NCBI GenBank assembly: GCA_963701265.1
Contig: OY969581.1
Location: 2,542,001 to 2,606,000, forward strand
Length of the DNA stretch: 64,000 bases
DNA from: VRUE01 sp963701265
GTDB lineage: Bacteria; Actinomycetota; Thermoleophilia; Solirubrobacterales; 70-9
Direction of reading: 5' to 3'
Program-made: the position numbers and the translations under genes
Notes under the pieces: generated by a model
What the model saw: the letters and a program-made list of their open reading frames with translations, nothing else
What the model was told of the DNA's origin: nothing
The model's database searches: none
Shown: positions 8,341 through 17,237 of the stretch, one piece after another
Layout of the letters: each line of letters begins with the position of its first letter
How positions within the stretch are numbered: position 1 is the stretch's first letter

Positions 8341-9965
8341 GAAAGTTTGGTTCTGTCGCGCTGATGTTCGCCCTTGCTGCCGGAGCTGCACTCGGCCTTG
8401 CCGCCTGTGGCAGCTCAAGCGCCAAGGAGGGCGGCACGCTGACGGGCAGCTACGCCTCGTTCCCGGACTATCTCGATCCGCAGCTCTCCTACACGCAGGA
8501 AGGCTGGACGGCCATGTTCGACACCTACCTGCCGCTGCTCACCTACAAGCGCGCCAATGGGGTCGAGGGCAGCAAGGTCGTCCCCGGGCTGGCTGAGAGC
8601 CTGCCCAAGATCAGCAACGACGGCAAGACCTACACGCTGACCCTGCGCAAAGGCCTCAAGTACTCCGACGGAACGCCCGTCAAGGCCTCCGACTTCGCCA
8701 GCACGATGGAACGGCTCTTCAAGATCAACTCACCGGGATCGTTCTATTACGAAAGCATCGTCGGCGCCGAAAACTTCGCCAAGACGAAGAAGGGCGGTAT
8801 TCCCGGCATCAAGACGGACGACAAGACCGGCAAGATCGAGATCGAGCTGACCGCTCCGCACGGATCGTTCACCAACGAGCTCGCCATGCTCTTCGTCGCG
8901 CTGCTTCCCGCTGACACGCCGGCCAAGAACCTGACCGCCGACCCCCCGCCGGCCACCGGGCCCTACGCGATCTCCAAGGTCGAGAGGGGACGCGGCTGGT
9001 CCTACGAGCGCAATCCGCAGTGGGCCAAGGACAACGGCCCTCAGGTCAGCGAGGTGCCGGCCGGCAATTTCGACAGGATCGAGATCAGCGTCGTGCGCAA
9101 CGACGCAACCCAGGTCAACGACATCGAACGCAACAAGACGATGTGGATGCAGCCGCCGGTACCGTCCGACCAGCGCGAAGCGATCGTCAATAAATACGAA
9201 GGGACCCAGTTCCGGGTCGAGCACGCGCTCAACATCTACATGTTCTGGATGAACACCGAGCAGGCGCCGTTCGACGACCCCAAGGTCCGTCAGGCGGTCA
9301 ACTACGCGGTGGACACGGACGCACTGGAAAGGATCTACGCCGGCTCGCTGGCGGCGGCCCACCAGATCCTGCCCGAGGGGATGCCGGGCTACGAAGCGCT
9401 CGACCTCTACCCGCACAGCATGACCAAGGCAAAGGAACTGCTGGGCGAAGCCAACCCCTCCGATCGCGAGATCACGGTCTGGACCGACAATGAAAGCCCC
9501 AATGACGAAGCCGGCGCCTATTACCAGGACGTGCTCGACAAGCTTGGCTTCGACGCCAAGCTGAAGACGATCAACGCCGACAACTACTACACGATCATCG
9601 GCAACGAAACGACGCCTGACCTCGACACCGGCTGGCTCGCCTACTTCGCCGATTACCCGAACCCGAACGCCTTCTTCCAGCCGCTGCTGAGCGGGGAATC
9701 GATCGCGCCGACCGGCAACACCAACTTCTCCCGCATCGACGTGCCGGAGCTGAACGAAAAGATCGCCACCCTGGCGGAAGAACCGCTCGGCCCCGAGCAG
9801 GAAGCCGAATACGCGGAACTCGACCGCTCCTTCATGGAGGTGGCACCGACGGTTCCCTACGGCACCAACACCGTCTCGACCTTCGTCAACGATCAGATCA
9901 ACCTCGACAGCGTCGTTTTCAACTCCGCCTTCGGGCACTCGCTGGCGAGCTTCGAACCGAAGTAA
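8337..9965 (+). CDS. Peptide ABC transporter substrate-binding lipoprotein (SBP family 5)
   Basis: A 542-residue lipoprotein. The start is TTG at 8337, preceded by CGGAGGT at good spacing and overlapping the MFS stop. The signal peptide ends in LAACGSSS, a standard lipobox. The mature part is a family 5 solute-binding protein (OppA/DppA type): GGTLTGSYASFPDYLDPQ at the N-terminus, YTLTLRKGLKYSDGTPVKASDF, and the conserved KVRQAVNYAVD near residue 320. It should deliver peptides, or other substrates this family carries, to the permeases encoded next. It is the first of four genes of one importer, in the order SBP, DppC-type permease, DppB-type permease, fused ATPase. Confidence 0.92.
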   Translation: MRKFGSVALMFALAAGAALGLAACGSSSAKEGGTLTGSYASFPDYLDPQLSYTQEGWTAMFDTYLPLLTYKRANGVEGSKVVPGLAESLPKISNDGKTYTLTLRKGLKYSDGTPVKASDFASTMERLFKINSPGSFYYESIVGAENFAKTKKGGIPGIKTDDKTGKIEIELTAPHGSFTNELAMLFVALLPADTPAKNLTADPPPATGPYAISKVERGRGWSYERNPQWAKDNGPQVSEVPAGNFDRIEISVVRNDATQVNDIERNKTMWMQPPVPSDQREAIVNKYEGTQFRVEHALNIYMFWMNTEQAPFDDPKVRQAVNYAVDTDALERIYAGSLAAAHQILPEGMPGYEALDLYPHSMTKAKELLGEANPSDREITVWTDNESPNDEAGAYYQDVLDKLGFDAKLKTINADNYYTIIGNETTPDLDTGWLAYFADYPNPNAFFQPLLSGESIAPTGNTNFSRIDVPELNEKIATLAEEPLGPEQEAEYAELDRSFMEVAPTVPYGTNTVSTFVNDQINLDSVVFNSAFGHSLASFEPK

Positions 9966-9987
9966 CGCCCGGCCGCAACCTCACAAT

Positions 9988-11046
9988 ATGCGGGTGGCCT
10001 CCCAGCCCCACGCCGAGGAGGAGGCCGCCCGCGCGGCGGTCGGCGGCCCCTGGCGACTTGCCTGGCGGCGCCTGCGCCGCAACCGCGTCGCCCTTGCCTT
10101 CGGCGGCCTCTTCGTCCTGATCGTCCTCTTCTCGCTGGCGGCACCGCTCTGGGCCGACAACGTCGCCCACACCGGGCCCAACGCGACCCACACCCTGCAG
10201 AAGCTCGAGGTGGACGGCGAAAAGCGCGAAGTCGTCAACCCCAGCGGCAGGCCGATCGGGCCGCAGTGGTTCGAAGCCGACGGTCGCTTCTTCCTCGGCG
10301 CCGACGGCCGGCTTGGCCGCGACGAGATGGTGCGGTTGATGTACGGGGGGCGCACCTCGCTCCTGGTTGGCTTCGCCGCCGCCTTGCTGACCACCCTGCT
10401 GGCGACACTGCTCGGCGTCCTCGCCGGCTACTACCGCGGCTGGACCGACACCGTGATCGCGCGGACGATGGATGTGATCTGGGCCTTCCCCGTGATCCTG
10501 CTGTCGATCGCGCTCGGCTTGGCGCTCGCCGTTGGCGGACTCAAGATCGGCCCGCTGGAGCTCTCAGGCAGCTCGATCTGGATCCCGATCCTGATCATCG
10601 CCGGGGTCTACGTCCCCTACATGGCGCGGCCGATTCGCGGTGAGGTGCTCGCCCTGCGCGAGAAGGAGTTCGTTGAAGCAGCCGAGGCACAGGGCGCCGG
10701 AGCGCTGCGGGTGATGTTCGGCGAGCTGCTGCCAAACCTCGCCTCGACGATCATCGTCTTCTTCACCCTCGGCGTCGCCAACGCGATGCTGCTCGAGTCG
10801 ATGCTCTCCTTCCTCGGCGTCGGCGTCCAGGCTCCCAACACCTCCTGGGGAACGATGATCGCCGGCGGCTTCCAGCTGATCACCAGCGCTCCGCTGCTGA
10901 CCGTGCTGCCGGGGACGATGCTGCTGCTCACGGTGCTCTCGATCAACGTCTTCGGCGACGGCCTGCGTGACGCCCTGGATCCGCGCTCGAAACTGCGGCT
11001 GGAGATGCACGCGGGCACCCCCGAGCCCGAGGGAACGGCGGTCTGA
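9988..11046 (+). CDS. Peptide ABC transporter permease, OppC/DppC type
   Basis: A 352-residue inner-membrane protein. After a cytosolic N-terminus (WRLAWRRLRRNRVALAF, the usual OppC N-terminal motif) comes one membrane helix, a periplasmic stretch of about 80 residues, then five helices. The ATPase-docking EAA loop is EAAEAQGAGALRVMFGELLPN, with the conserved Gly-rich region. The start at 9988 follows the SBP gene by 22 bp, and its stop overlaps the next gene (TGATG). The periplasmic segment between helices 1 and 2 is longer than in E. coli OppC, but other actinobacterial members share this. Confidence 0.9.
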   Translation: MRVASQPHAEEEAARAAVGGPWRLAWRRLRRNRVALAFGGLFVLIVLFSLAAPLWADNVAHTGPNATHTLQKLEVDGEKREVVNPSGRPIGPQWFEADGRFFLGADGRLGRDEMVRLMYGGRTSLLVGFAAALLTTLLATLLGVLAGYYRGWTDTVIARTMDVIWAFPVILLSIALGLALAVGGLKIGPLELSGSSIWIPILIIAGVYVPYMARPIRGEVLALREKEFVEAAEAQGAGALRVMFGELLPNLASTIIVFFTLGVANAMLLESMLSFLGVGVQAPNTSWGTMIAGGFQLITSAPLLTVLPGTMLLLTVLSINVFGDGLRDALDPRSKLRLEMHAGTPEPEGTAV

Positions 11047-12002
11047 TGGGCCGCTTCCTGGTCCGCCGCCTGCTCGGGATGGTCGCCGTGCTCTTCGCCG
11101 TCTCGGTCCTCACCTTCCTCATCTTCAACGTCATCCCCAACTCCGATCCGGCGCTGCGGATGGCTGGCAAGAACGCCACCCCGACCCTGGTCGCGAACAT
11201 CACCGAGGAATGGGGCTTCGACGACTCGCTGCCGCAGCAATACGTGACGATGATGGGGAAGGTCTTCAGCGGCGACGTGATCTCCTACGAAGGGCGGGAA
11301 AACGTCGACGAACGGATCGTCGAAGGCATCCCGGCGACCTTCTCGCTCTGCATCGGTGCCGCCGTGATCTGGATGTTCTTCGGCGTCCTCTTCGGCTACC
11401 TCTCCGCCGTGCGGGCAGGCGGCCTGCTCGACCGGGCACTGACGATCGTCGCCGTCACCGGCATCTCGATCCCGGTCTTCTGGCTGGCCGCGATCCTGCT
11501 CAACTACCTCACCTACCAAACCGAAATCTTCCCCTCGGGCGGCTACGTCGAGTTCGCCGAAAACCCGCTCGAATGGGTCGAACATCTGATTCTGCCCTGG
11601 GTGACGCTGGCGATCGTCTACGTCGGCATCTACAGCCGCGTGCTGCGCGCCAACATGCTCGACGCGATCAACGAGGACTACGTGCGCACCGCGCGGGCCA
11701 AGGGCCTCAGCGAGCGACGGGTGATGACCCGCCACGTCCTGCGCAATTCGCTGATCCCGATCGTCACCCTGTTCGGGCTCGACTTCGGCGCCCTGCTCGG
11801 CGGCGCAATTGCGGTCGAAGCGGTCTTCAGCCTCAACGGGATCGGCCAGTACGCCTACGAATCGCTGATCAACACCGACCTGCCGCCGATCATGGCGATC
11901 GTCCTCTTCGGCGCCTTCTTCGTCGTCCTCTTCAACGCCTTGGTCGACATCGCCTACGCCAGGCTCGACCCGCGGATCCGCCTGGGGACCGAGGCACGAT
12001 GA
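11046..12002 (+). CDS. Peptide ABC transporter permease, OppB/DppB type
   Basis: A 318-residue membrane protein beginning with the typical MGRFLVRRLLGMVAVLF. The EAA motif is ARAKGLSERRVMTRHVLRNS and the C-terminal EAVFSLNGIGQYAYESL is diagnostic for OppB/DppB permeases. It pairs with the OppC-type permease just upstream to form the channel. Gene order here is C before B, the reverse of the E. coli opp and dpp operons. The ATG shares a base with the preceding stop. A 49-bp palindromic element directly follows the stop codon. Confidence 0.9.
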   Translation: MGRFLVRRLLGMVAVLFAVSVLTFLIFNVIPNSDPALRMAGKNATPTLVANITEEWGFDDSLPQQYVTMMGKVFSGDVISYEGRENVDERIVEGIPATFSLCIGAAVIWMFFGVLFGYLSAVRAGGLLDRALTIVAVTGISIPVFWLAAILLNYLTYQTEIFPSGGYVEFAENPLEWVEHLILPWVTLAIVYVGIYSRVLRANMLDAINEDYVRTARAKGLSERRVMTRHVLRNSLIPIVTLFGLDFGALLGGAIAVEAVFSLNGIGQYAYESLINTDLPPIMAIVLFGAFFVVLFNALVDIAYARLDPRIRLGTEAR

Positions 12003-12003
12003 G

Positions 12004-12052
12004 CTTCCGGTGGTCCTTTTGCACCCCGTGCGTGCATAAAGCGCACCGGAAG
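12004..12052 (+). repeat. REP-like palindromic element, copy A
   Basis: Outer arms CTTCCGGTG (12004-12012) and CACCGGAAG (12044-12052) enclose the spacer, which contains TTTTGCAC and GTGCATAAAG, an inner inverted repeat. The same element, with the same inner sequence, occurs at 28262-28311. The right arm runs into GGAAGGGAG, which serves as the Shine-Dalgarno of the ABC ATPase gene starting at 12061, so folding of the element in the mRNA would hide that site. Confidence 0.75.
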
Positions 12053-12060
12053 GGAGTCGT

Positions 12061-13716
12061 GTGAGCGGGGCGCTGCTCACGGTCGAGGACCTGCGGGTCT
12101 CCTTCGCGACGCAGAGCGGGCGCGTGCAGGCGGTCGACGGCGTCTCCTTCGAGCTCCAGCCGGGCGAGGTGCTGGCGATCGTCGGCGAGTCGGGCTCGGG
12201 CAAGAGCGTCACCGCGCAGACGGTCCTCGGCCTCACCCGCTCGCCCAACGCCGAGATCGCCGGCTCGATCCGGCTCGGCGAGCAGGAGCTGGTGGACGCG
12301 AGTGAGAGCGAGCTGCAAGCAGTGCGCGGCTCCCGGGTCGGCATGGTCTTCCAGGACCCGATGACCTCCTTCAACCCGGTCTACAGGATCGGCTGGCAGA
12401 TCGCCGAGGCGATCCGCGCCCACCGCGGCGAGGTGAGCAAGGGGGAGGCGCACAAGCGCGCGATCGATCTGCTCGACTCGGTCGGCATCCCGAACGCGGC
12501 GCAGCGCGTCGATGACTACCCGCACCAGTTCTCGGGCGGGATGCGGCAGCGGGCGATGATCGCGATGGCGCTGGCACTGGAGCCGGAAGTGCTGATCGCC
12601 GACGAGCCGACGACGGCGCTCGACGTCACCGTGCAGGCACAGATCCTCGCCCTGCTCGAGCGGCTCAACCGCGAGCGCGGCCTGGCGACGATCCTGATCA
12701 CCCACGACCTGGGGGTCGTCGCCGAGGTAGCCGACCGGGTCCTGGTCATGCACGAAGGCGTGATCGTCGAGCGCGGTGACCTCGACCAGATCTTCTACTC
12801 GCCCACCGATCCCTACACGCGCAAGCTGCTCGACGCGGTGGTGCGGATCGACTCGGCACCGCCGCTGCGGGCGCGGCGCGAGAGCGGGGCGCTGCTCGAG
12901 GTCAGCGACCTGGTCAAGCACTTCCCGGTCAAGCGCGGGCTGCTGATCGACCGCGAGGTCGACCGGGTGCGAGCGGTGGACGGTGTCAGCCTCAGCGTGC
13001 GCCAGGGCGAAACGCTCGGCCTGGTGGGAGAGTCGGGCAGCGGCAAGTCGACGCTCTCGCGCACGATCCTGCAGCTGCTCGCGCCTACCTCGGGCTCGGT
13101 CCGCTTCGAGGGCCGCGAGCTCGTCGGGCTCTCGCGTCGCGCGATGCGGCCGCTGCGCCGCGAGATGCAGATGGTCTTCCAGGATCCCTACGCCTCGCTC
13201 AACCCACGCAAGCGGGTCGGCCAGATCGTCGGCGAGCCGTTGCATCTGCAGGGAGAGAAGCGTGGCGCCGAGCTGCGCCGCGAGGTGCAGGGCCTGCTCG
13301 ACCGGGTCGGGCTCTCGGCCGAGCACTACGACCGCTTCCCGCACGAGTTCTCCGGCGGCCAGCGACAGCGGATCGGGATCGCCCGGGCGCTGGCGCTGCG
13401 GCCGAAGTTGATCATCGCCGACGAGCCGGTCTCCGCCCTCGACGTCTCGATCCGGGCCCAGATCCTCGACCTGCTCTCCGAGCTGCAGGCCGATTTCGGC
13501 CTCACCTATGTCTTCGTCGCCCATGACATCGGCGTCGTCCGCCACGTCTCCGACCGGATCGCGGTGATGTACAAGGGCAAGATCGTCGAGGAGGGCGCGG
13601 CCGACCAGGTCTGCGAGCGCCCCGTTGACGCCTACACCAAGCAGCTGCTGGCGGCGGTGCCGATTCCCGACCCACGCGAGGCGCGGGCGCGGCAGCAGGC
13701 GCTGGGAACCGCTTAG
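12061..13716 (+). CDS. Fused double ATPase of the peptide ABC importer (DppD-DppF)
   Basis: A 551-residue protein containing two complete ABC ATPase domains, so it replaces the usual separate DppD and DppF. Domain 1 (about 5-255) has Walker A GESGSGKSV, signature FSGGMRQR and Walker B LIADEPTTALDV. Domain 2 (about 275-530) has GESGSGKST, FSGGQRQR and IIADEPVSALDV. Each domain is followed by the oligopeptide-transporter C-terminal extension (DPYTRKLLDAV, DAYTKQLLAAVP). All catalytic motifs are intact. The GTG start at 12061 lies 58 bp after the permease stop; its Shine-Dalgarno is in the right arm of the palindromic element at 12004-12052. Confidence 0.93.
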   Translation: MSGALLTVEDLRVSFATQSGRVQAVDGVSFELQPGEVLAIVGESGSGKSVTAQTVLGLTRSPNAEIAGSIRLGEQELVDASESELQAVRGSRVGMVFQDPMTSFNPVYRIGWQIAEAIRAHRGEVSKGEAHKRAIDLLDSVGIPNAAQRVDDYPHQFSGGMRQRAMIAMALALEPEVLIADEPTTALDVTVQAQILALLERLNRERGLATILITHDLGVVAEVADRVLVMHEGVIVERGDLDQIFYSPTDPYTRKLLDAVVRIDSAPPLRARRESGALLEVSDLVKHFPVKRGLLIDREVDRVRAVDGVSLSVRQGETLGLVGESGSGKSTLSRTILQLLAPTSGSVRFEGRELVGLSRRAMRPLRREMQMVFQDPYASLNPRKRVGQIVGEPLHLQGEKRGAELRREVQGLLDRVGLSAEHYDRFPHEFSGGQRQRIGIARALALRPKLIIADEPVSALDVSIRAQILDLLSELQADFGLTYVFVAHDIGVVRHVSDRIAVMYKGKIVEEGAADQVCERPVDAYTKQLLAAVPIPDPREARARQQALGTA

Positions 13717-13742
13717 CTCGCCACCCGGCAAACTGTGGGCAG

Positions 13743-14690
13743 GTGAACCTCCCACTCGCCCCACCGATCAAACCGCAGCTGGCGCTGACCCGCAAAGAGC
13801 TTCCCCTCGGCGAGGAGTGGGCTTACGAGCAGAAGCTCGACGGCTTCCGCGCAATCGTCTTCGTCGACGGTGCCGAGTCCTACATCCAGTCGCGCGGCGG
13901 CAAAACGCTCTCGCGCTACTTCCCCGAGCTCAGCTTCCCGCCGGGGCGCTACGTGGTCGACGGCGAGCTGGTGATCCGCGATGGCGACGGTCGGATCGAA
14001 TTCGACGCCCTGCAGAGCCGCATCCACCCGGCCGAGTCGCGGATCACGCTGCTCTCCAAAGAGATCCCCGCCGCCCTCGTCGCCTTCGACCTGCTCGCCG
14101 AGGGCGACGAGTCGCTGCTGGAGACGCCGTTTGCGGAGCGCCGCGAGCGCTTGGAGCGACTGCTCGACGGCACCTCGGTCGAGACCAGCCTGCTCACCCG
14201 TGACACCGAGCAAGCGGAGGAGTGGCTGCGGCGCACCGAGGGGACGATGGCCAAGCAGCTCGACGCCCTCTACATCCCCGGCAAGCGCAAAGGGATGGCG
14301 AAGATAAAGCGTGAGCGCACGATCGATTGCGTGGTGATGGGTTGGCGGCCGGGCAAGGAGGAGGGCACGGTCGGCTCACTGATCCTCGGCCTCTACGACG
14401 GCGGCGAGCTGCGCTCGGTCGGCCACATCTCGGGCTTCAGCCAGGAGACGAAACGGAGCCTGCGCACGCTGCTGGAACCACTGGAGACGGGCGAGGCCGG
14501 CACCGCCGAGCCGAGCCGCTGGACCGGCGGCCGCGACCTCGAGTGGGTGGCGCTGCGCCCCGAGCTGGTGATCGAGATCGGCTATGACCACGCAGCCGCG
14601 GGGCGAATCCGGCACGGCGGGCGGTTTCACCGGTTCCGCGACGACAAAGCGCCGGAGGAGTGTCTGTTCTCGGACCTGGACGAGGGCTAG
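13743..14690 (+). CDS. ATP-dependent DNA ligase (LigC-like)
   Basis: A 315-residue protein with the minimal two-domain form of an ATP-dependent ligase. The adenylation motif I is EQKLDGFRA, with Lys31 the predicted AMP acceptor. Motif III is AFDLL, motif IV EGTMAKQ, and motif V KIKRER. The OB-fold half (about 195-310) ends in FHRFRDDKAPEECLF. There are no polymerase or phosphoesterase domains as in LigD, so this is closer to the mycobacterial LigC group, which acts in repair or non-homologous joining with LigD and Ku. No Ku or primase gene is in the window. The GTG at 13743 follows the ATPase gene by 26 bp; the 3' end overlaps the convergent small membrane gene by 4 bp. Confidence 0.88.
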   Translation: MNLPLAPPIKPQLALTRKELPLGEEWAYEQKLDGFRAIVFVDGAESYIQSRGGKTLSRYFPELSFPPGRYVVDGELVIRDGDGRIEFDALQSRIHPAESRITLLSKEIPAALVAFDLLAEGDESLLETPFAERRERLERLLDGTSVETSLLTRDTEQAEEWLRRTEGTMAKQLDALYIPGKRKGMAKIKRERTIDCVVMGWRPGKEEGTVGSLILGLYDGGELRSVGHISGFSQETKRSLRTLLEPLETGEAGTAEPSRWTGGRDLEWVALRPELVIEIGYDHAAAGRIRHGGRFHRFRDDKAPEECLFSDLDEG

Positions 14691-14902
14691 GAGGCGCTTG
14701 GCGGACCTTTGCGATCAGCTCTGTAGTCGCGGATATTCAAGACCAAGAGCACCGCCAGGCCCGAGAGAAAGGCCATGAGGCCCAACACTTCCAAGGCCGC
14801 TTCGTCGTCGTAGAGAAAAACGAGACCGGCAAGGGTGATCGCCACTGTAACTGCGATGCCGATGTTGGCATTGCGAAATAGTCTTTTCATTTCTTCAGAC
14901 AA
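14687..14902 (-). CDS. Small two-helix membrane protein
   Basis: A 71-residue protein with two hydrophobic stretches (IGIAVTVAITLAGLVFLY and LGLMAFLSGLAVLLVL) and a charged C-terminus (RDYRADRKG). I do not recognise a family. Its start lies 8 bp inside the end of the upstream 80-residue gene on the same strand, so the two look like one translationally coupled unit. The base composition and coupling support a real gene, but it has no other support. Confidence 0.5.
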   Translation of the reverse strand: MSEEMKRLFRNANIGIAVTVAITLAGLVFLYDDEAALEVLGLMAFLSGLAVLLVLNIRDYRADRKGPPSAS

Positions 14903-15137
14903 AATGTTTCCTCACGATATCAATGAGCAGAACGCAAACCCCACCCACCCCGCCGCAATAGCCGCCAATCAAACTCCATCGTTCCGAGTAGCCTCGCGAG
15001 CCACTCGCGGCGAAGCTCCCCAAGCCGAGGGCGAAGCTGCCCACCACAACACCTGTGCCAATTGAAGTAGCCAGCTCCCCGAGAAGGCTTGTCAAAGGAC
15101 CTGCGCTTGCGAAGAGAGGAACGAACACGACCCGCAC
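14895..15137 (-). CDS. Small membrane protein, unknown
   Basis: An 80-residue glycine-rich protein with hydrophobic segments at about 20-45 (TSIGTGVVVGSFALGLGSF) and 55-75 (GYCGGVGGVCVLLIDIV). No family recognised. It overlaps the start of the 71-residue membrane protein by 8 bp, an arrangement typical of a two-gene operon. Its start (GTG or TTG alternatives downstream) is not well determined. Confidence 0.45.
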   Translation of the reverse strand: MRVVFVPLFASAGPLTSLLGELATSIGTGVVVGSFALGLGSFAASGSRGYSERWSLIGGYCGGVGGVCVLLIDIVRKHFV

Positions 15138-15194
15138 TCTGAGAGGCGCGTCCGCACGCGTGGTGCGCAGAATGAGCCGGAACGCGAGCGGGAC

Positions 15195-16199
15195 TCAGAA
15201 AAGGCGCGGCTGGGGAGGGTCGACCTCACCTTTCAGCCGAATCGGGCGCTCCTCTTCGTGTCCGCGGCCCCTGCGGTTGCTCCGGCCCCAGCCGCGAACT
15301 CGGCGGGTGAGCTTGGCGCGATCCGAGGGCGGCATGTAGGAGCGGCCGCGGTAGAGGGCCTCGTAACGGGGAAGGAGGTCGGGGCGTTTTTGCTCCAGCC
15401 AGGCGAAGAAGACGTCCTTGACCTCGTCGCGGAGGTGGAGGGCGACGCCGCCGAGGAAGCTGGCGCCGGCCTCCCTGGCACGGTCGACGATCGGCTGCAC
15501 CTGCTCGGGGCTGTCGTTGATGCCCGGCATCAGCGGGGCGATCAGAACGCCGGAGTCGATGCCGCGGCGGCGCAGCTCGGCGACGGCGTCGAGGCGGGCT
15601 AAGGGGCTGGGCGTGTGTGGCTCGGTCGCGCGCCAGGCCTCCTCGTCGAGGGTCGGCACGGAGAGATTGACCGAGACCGGCAGATGCTTCGCCATGCGGG
15701 CAAAGATCTCGACGTCGCGCATCACCAACGGCGACTTGGTCAGCACCGAGACCGGCGTCTGCGCCTGCTCGAGCGCGTCCAGGATCGGCGGCATCATCCG
15801 GTAGCGGCTCTCGACCCACTGATAGGGATCGGTGTTGGTCCCTAGAGCCACCAACTCCTGCTTCCAGCTATCGCGGGCAAGCTCGCGCCGCAACAGCTCG
15901 GGCACGTTGACCTTGACGACGATCTCGCGCTCGAAGTCACGGCCCGCGTTCATGTCAAGAAAGACATGGGTTCGCCTAGCGAAGCAGTAGGTACAGGCAT
16001 GACTGCATCCTCGGAAGGGATTGATCGTCCAGTTGAAGCCGTAGCGGCCGCCGGGGACGCGGTTGAGCGCCGAGCGGGCACGGACCTCGTGGAAGTTGAC
16101 CCCCATCGCCTCGGGCGCGTCGAAGGTCCGCACCGTCGTGCCGTCCCCCACGCCGGGTAGGCGCAGGTCGTTCTCCACTCGCTGTTCGTCCCATCGCAT
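15195..16199 (-). CDS. Radical SAM protein, Rv2578c/SplB-like
   Basis: A 334-residue iron-sulfur enzyme of the Rv2578c group, which is related to spore photoproduct lyase. The [4Fe-4S] ligands are in GCSHACTYCFARR, the CxxxCxxC signature, and the family motif YGFNWTINPFRGC precedes it. Other conserved pieces are LGTNTDPYQWVE and VLTKSPLVMRD. The reaction is unknown for this group; repair of a DNA or RNA lesion has been proposed by analogy only. The start is set at ATG 16199 rather than 16217 because a LexA-type box (16201-16214) sits immediately upstream of it, between the two ATGs. SOS control would agree with a repair role. Confidence 0.85.
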   Translation of the reverse strand: MRWDEQRVENDLRLPGVGDGTTVRTFDAPEAMGVNFHEVRARSALNRVPGGRYGFNWTINPFRGCSHACTYCFARRTHVFLDMNAGRDFEREIVVKVNVPELLRRELARDSWKQELVALGTNTDPYQWVESRYRMMPPILDALEQAQTPVSVLTKSPLVMRDVEIFARMAKHLPVSVNLSVPTLDEEAWRATEPHTPSPLARLDAVAELRRRGIDSGVLIAPLMPGINDSPEQVQPIVDRAREAGASFLGGVALHLRDEVKDVFFAWLEQKRPDLLPRYEALYRGRSYMPPSDRAKLTRRVRGWGRSNRRGRGHEEERPIRLKGEVDPPQPRLF

Positions 16200-16200
16200 A

Positions 16201-16214
16201 CGAACATACGTTCG
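16201..16214 (-). promoter_or_regulatory. Candidate LexA (SOS) box
   Basis: CGAACATACGTTCG matches the Gram-positive SOS consensus CGAACRNRYGTTYC, with the core GAAC-N4-GTTC intact in both half sites. It lies one base upstream of the preferred start of the radical SAM gene. The same configuration is seen at 23744-23757. Confidence 0.65.
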
Positions 16215-16237
16215 CATGCACTGCGGCGGAACCGAGG

Positions 16238-16726
16238 CTAGGCGGGGCTCTCGTCCTTCTCCGTTGCGATGAACTCGTCGAGCTGGCCGCGGGCCTGAGC
16301 GTGCGCCTTCTTGCGCAGCGGCGGCAGCACGGCGACCAGTTTCCCCATCGGGCCCAATGCCTGCTTGGCCCAGTTGCGGAAGTCGAAGTCGTCGACGTGG
16401 TCGGCGATCAGGCCGTCGGAGAAGCGGAACTTGGCCTGGATGTCATTGACCACGGGGCGCCCGGTGGAGAAGGTGTAGCGGGCGATCCAGTGGGCCGAGC
16501 CTGAAGCCTCGTCCGCCTCATGCTCGTGCAGCTCGATCTTGAGGTCGGTTGCGCGGCCGGTCAGCATCCGCCACATCGCGCCCACCTCGTTGCCCTCGAG
16601 GTCGCCGAAAGCGGGGTCGCGAAAGTGTGCGTTGGGGGCGTAGCAAGCGGTCATCGCGACGCCGTCGCAACGGCCAAATGCCTCGTAGAGGCGCTCGATC
16701 GTCTCGCGGTTGGCGTCGGCGCTCAC
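16238..16726 (-). CDS. NTF2-like (SnoaL-type) protein
   Basis: A 162-residue protein with the nuclear transport factor 2 fold pattern: N-terminal helices with ETIERLYEAFGRCDGVAMTACY, then HFRDPAFG and alternating strands (HWIARYTFSTGRPVVNDIQAKFRFSDG), ending at DFDFRNWAKQALG. Proteins with this pattern are common in actinobacteria, mostly of unknown function, and act as small-molecule-binding cups or isomerase-like enzymes. The extra C-terminal 40 residues (LRKKAHAQARGQLDEFI) are charged and helical. It lies 38 bp beyond the radical SAM start region on the same strand and 49 bp from ytoQ. Confidence 0.75.
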   Translation of the reverse strand: MSADANRETIERLYEAFGRCDGVAMTACYAPNAHFRDPAFGDLEGNEVGAMWRMLTGRATDLKIELHEHEADEASGSAHWIARYTFSTGRPVVNDIQAKFRFSDGLIADHVDDFDFRNWAKQALGPMGKLVAVLPPLRKKAHAQARGQLDEFIATEKDESPA

Positions 16727-16775
16727 AGTGCGCCCACCATAGTTCGCTTGGACGTAAAGGCGGGCGGAGATGGCG

Positions 16776-17237
16776 TTAAGGCAGCTTGCCGGCGATCACG
16801 TAGCGGAGGACGTCGACGACCTGCTCCGCCGTGCGCGCCGTCGCTTGCGCAGCGCAGTCGACCTCCTTCAGCGCGTGGTCCAGCTCGCCGTCGTGCAGGG
16901 TGACGATCGGCTTGCCGAGCGCCGCAGCAAAGCCGGCATCAAAAGCCGCGTTCCACTGCCGGTACTTGTCGCCGAAGCGGACGACGACGACATCAGCATC
17001 CCGGATCAGGGTCTGAGTGCGGATCGCGTTGACACCGGCACCCATGTGATCGCGCCAGAACGGCGTGCTCTCCTCCCCGAGCGTCCCCGTCCCAGCGTCA
17101 TCCGAGGCGGCATGGTCAGTCACTGGTGCCGAAAACTCAATCGGCAGCCCGGCCTCCCTAACCCCCGCCTCGATCCGCTCCCGCCAATCCGAGTGAATCT
17201 CCCCGGAGAGATAGACCTGCCATATCCGCTCGGTCAA
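16776..17237 (-). CDS. ytoQ: YtoQ family protein
   Basis: A 153-residue protein matching the YtoQ family over its full length: YLSGEIHSDWRERIEAG at the N-terminus, then TDHAASDD, FWRDHMGAGVNAIRTQTLIRDADVVVVRFGDKYRQWNAAFDA with the conserved family block, and GKPIVTLH. The fold is predicted to be related to nucleoside 2-deoxyribosyltransferases, but no reaction has been assigned. Its ATG overlaps the dCTP deaminase stop (ATGA), so the two are co-translated; a role in nucleotide handling or clean-up is therefore a reasonable inference. Confidence 0.85.
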   Translation of the reverse strand: MTERIWQVYLSGEIHSDWRERIEAGVREAGLPIEFSAPVTDHAASDDAGTGTLGEESTPFWRDHMGAGVNAIRTQTLIRDADVVVVRFGDKYRQWNAAFDAGFAAALGKPIVTLHDGELDHALKEVDCAAQATARTAEQVVDVLRYVIAGKLP

